Of a stretch of DNA of 7,181 nucleotides, positions 5,530 to 7,181 are shown in pieces; the first letter of the stretch is position 1; each line of letters begins with the position of its first letter. The position numbers were made by a program, and so were the translations under genes. The DNA lies in the NCBI GenBank assembly GCA_023433965.1, contig JAEYTQ010000794.1, positions 1-7,181 of the forward strand, given 5' to 3'. The stretch comes from Pseudomonadota bacterium (GTDB lineage: Bacteria; Pseudomonadota; Alphaproteobacteria; Rhizobiales; Xanthobacteraceae). The notes below the pieces were generated by a model that was not told the origin of the DNA, did not search any database, and saw only the letters and a program-made list of their open reading frames with translations.

Positions 5530-5597
5530 CGCGGTGCTTTCGCATGCGGTTGAGTTGGGTTAGAGAGGGCGAAAGTTTTCTCTGACCCGGAATTCCC

Positions 5598-6620
5598 ATG
5601 GCCGCACCCAAGAAAGCCGCCGCAAGCACTCCCCAGGACAAGACAGAGGGCGGCTCGCCACCGGAGTTCACCAGGGAACAGGAGCTCAAGGCGCTCCGCG
5701 ACATGCTCCTGATCCGCAGGTTCGAGGAAAAGGCCGGCCAGCTCTACGGCATGGGCGCGATCGGCGGCTTCTGCCACCTCTATATCGGCCAGGAGGCCGT
5801 GGTGGTCGGCATGCAGATGGCCCTGAAGGAGGGCGATCAGGTCATCACCGGCTATCGCGATCACGGCCACATGCTTGCCACCGGCATGGACGCCAACGGC
5901 GTCATGGCCGAGCTCACGGGACGCCGCGGCGGCTATTCCAAGGGCAAGGGCGGCTCCATGCACATGTTCAGCAAGGAGAAGCACTTCTACGGCGGACACG
6001 GCATCGTCGGCGCCCAGGTCTCGCTCGGCACCGGTCTCGCCTTTGCCAACCGCTATCGCGGCAACGACAATATCAGCGTCACCTATTTCGGCGACGGCGC
6101 GGCCAATCAGGGCCAGGTCTACGAGAGCTTCAACATGGCGGAGCTCTGGAAGCTGCCGGTGATCTACGTCATCGAGAACAACCGCTACGCCATGGGCACC
6201 TCTGTGTCGCGCGCCTCGGCGCAGCAGGATTTCTCCAAGCGCGGCGTGTCCTTCAACATCCCCGGCAAGCAGATCGACGGTATGGACGTTCGCGCCGTCA
6301 AGGCTGCGGGCGAGGAGGCGGCGGCCTGGTGCCGTGCTGGCAAGGGGCCCTTCATCCTGGAGATGCAGACCTATCGCTACCGCGGGCGCTCGATGTCCGA
6401 TCCTGCAAAATATCGCACACGCGAGGAGGTCGAGAAGGTCCGTCACGACCAGGATCCGATCGAGCAGGTGCGCAACCGCCTGCTGGCCGCCAAGGTCAGT
6501 GAGGCCGATCTCAAGGCGATCGACGCCGAAGTGCGCGACATCGTCAACGCGTCCGCCGATTTCGCCCAGCATGATCCCGAGCCGGATGCCGCCGAGCTCT
6601 GGACCGACGTTTACCGCTGA
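5598..6620 (+). CDS. pdhA: pyruvate dehydrogenase E1 component, alpha subunit
   Basis: The 340-residue product is the alpha subunit of the E1 heterotetramer of the pyruvate dehydrogenase complex. It binds thiamine diphosphate and, with PdhB, decarboxylates pyruvate and transfers the acetyl group to lipoyl arms. The thiamine-diphosphate motif runs from GDG at 165-167 to ENN at 193-195. [17 protein letters not shown] near the N-terminus, [26 protein letters not shown] and [19 protein letters not shown] are hallmark E1-alpha segments. Length is normal for alphaproteobacteria. The first 25 or so residues are Ala/Lys-rich and poorly conserved, as usual. The ATG at 5598 has only a weak ribosome site (GGA at 5589-5591). 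The gene is followed after 28 bases by pdhB, almost certainly in one operon. A branched-chain 2-oxo acid E1 is less likely given the fused lipoyl domain in its partner. Confidence 0.95.
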   Translation: MAAPKKAAASTPQDKTEGGSPPEFTREQELKALRDMLLIRRFEEKAGQLYGMGAIGGFCHLYIGQEAVVVGMQMALKEGDQVITGYRDHGHMLATGMDANGVMAELTGRRGGYSKGKGGSMHMFSKEKHFYGGHGIVGAQVSLGTGLAFANRYRGNDNISVTYFGDGAANQGQVYESFNMAELWKLPVIYVIENNRYAMGTSVSRASAQQDFSKRGVSFNIPGKQIDGMDVRAVKAAGEEAAAWCRAGKGPFILEMQTYRYRGRSMSDPAKYRTREEVEKVRHDQDPIEQVRNRLLAAKVSEADLKAIDAEVRDIVNASADFAQHDPEPDAAELWTDVYR

Positions 6621-6648
6621 ACGCGCGCAAGCTTTCCTTGGAGAAGAT

Positions 6649-7181
6649 ATGCCAATTCAAGTGCTGATGCCCGCGCTGTCGCCGACGATGGAGAAGGGCA
6701 ACCTCGCCAAATGGCTGAAGAAAGAGGGCGAGGCGATCAAGTCGGGTGACGTGATCGCCGAGATCGAGACCGACAAGGCGACCATGGAGGTAGAGGCGAC
6801 CGACGAGGGGACGCTCGGCAAGATCCTGATCCCCGAGGGGACCGCCGACGTCGCCGTGAACACCCCGATCGCGACCATCCTCGCCGATGGCGAGAGCGCT
6901 GCCGATCTCGCCAAGGCGTCTGCACCGGCGAAGCAGGAGAAGGCGGCGGAGTCCGCACCGCCCGCCGCCGCCAAGTCCGAGGCGCCTCAGCCCAAGGCTG
7001 CGCCGGCCGCGCCGCAGCCCGTCGCCGAACCGGACCCGGAGGTGCCTGCCGGCACCGAGATGGTGACGCAGACCATCCGTGAAGCCTTGCGCGATGCCAT
7101 GGCCGAAGAGATGCGTCGCGACGCCGACGTGTTCGTGATGGGCGAAGAGGTCGCCGAATATCAGGGCGCCTACAAGGTCAC
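6649..7181 (+). CDS. pdhB: pyruvate dehydrogenase E1 beta subunit with N-terminal lipoyl domain (3' end missing)
   Basis: The window holds 177 complete codons and runs off the right edge. Residues 1-80 or so form a biotinyl/lipoyl domain ([19 protein letters not shown]), with the lipoylated residue Lys43 in [10 protein letters not shown]. An Ala/Pro/Lys/Glu-rich flexible linker covers about 85-135. From Met138 the transketolase-like E1-beta domain begins ([20 protein letters not shown], then [17 protein letters not shown]). This fusion of a lipoyl domain to E1-beta is known from alphaproteobacteria such as Sinorhizobium and Zymomonas, where the complex carries lipoyl arms on both E1-beta and E2. 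The ATG at 6649 has GGAG at 6640-6643, 5 bases upstream. The start of the protein alone looks like E2, but the E1-beta sequence after the linker and the place after pdhA decide for PdhB. Confidence 0.95.
   Translation, partial: MPIQVLMPALSPTMEKGNLAKWLKKEGEAIKSGDVIAEIETDKATMEVEATDEGTLGKILIPEGTADVAVNTPIATILADGESAADLAKASAPAKQEKAAESAPPAAAKSEAPQPKAAPAAPQPVAEPDPEVPAGTEMVTQTIREALRDAMAEEMRRDADVFVMGEEVAEYQGAYKV

Noticed and set aside
5460..6572. Open frame of 370 codons on the - strand opposite pdhA
   Set aside because: Antisense shadow of pdhA. The composition is rich in Ala, His, Asp and Val, without motifs, and no ribosome binding site was evident.

Overview
The window reads as chromosomal DNA of a high-GC alphaproteobacterium, most likely Bradyrhizobium or a close relative in the Nitrobacteraceae. 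Three things point there: strong G/C bias at third codon positions, two intergenic palindromic elements that resemble repeats I remember from Bradyrhizobium genomes, and the order ftsB ... pdhA-pdhB with a lipoyl domain fused to PdhB. This assignment rests on recognition, not on a search. All supported genes lie on the + strand.

Layout. 1-156: possible last codons of an upstream gene, then a leader able to fold into a long hairpin over the ribosome binding site of the first full gene. 157-1155: Tat-exported metallo-beta-lactamase-fold hydrolase. 1335-1886: NAD(P)H-dependent FMN reductase of the flavodoxin-like family. 1898-1993: cloverleaf-like palindromic repeat. 2035-2352: ftsB-like division protein. 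2503-2563: an FNR/FixK-type box, a matching -10 element and a strong Shine-Dalgarno site. 2564-3523: short AcoR-like regulator with a GAF domain and a Fis-type HTH but no AAA+ domain. 3560-3711: a second, larger palindromic repeat. 3715-3732: a perfect 8-2-8 palindrome, a good operator candidate. 3849-5366: acetaldehyde-type NAD-dependent aldehyde dehydrogenase. 5377-5413: terminator-like hairpin. 5598-6620: pdhA. 6649 to the right edge: pdhB, incomplete.

How the genes may work together. The regulator and the aldehyde dehydrogenase look like a functional pair for aldehyde, alcohol or acetoin oxidation: a GAF sensor protein, a palindrome in front of the target gene, then the target. The FixK-type box in front of the regulator suggests that low oxygen may feed into this pair. 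pdhA and pdhB encode the E1 component of pyruvate dehydrogenase; pdhC and lpd probably follow outside the window. The hydrolase and the flavin reductase are separate accessory functions with no evident pathway link. No CRISPR array, tRNA, rRNA or insertion sequence was seen. The least ordinary points are the hairpin that buries the ribosome binding site of the hydrolase gene, the AAA+-less AcoR-like regulator with its candidate operator and oxygen-type promoter, and the two structured repeats.
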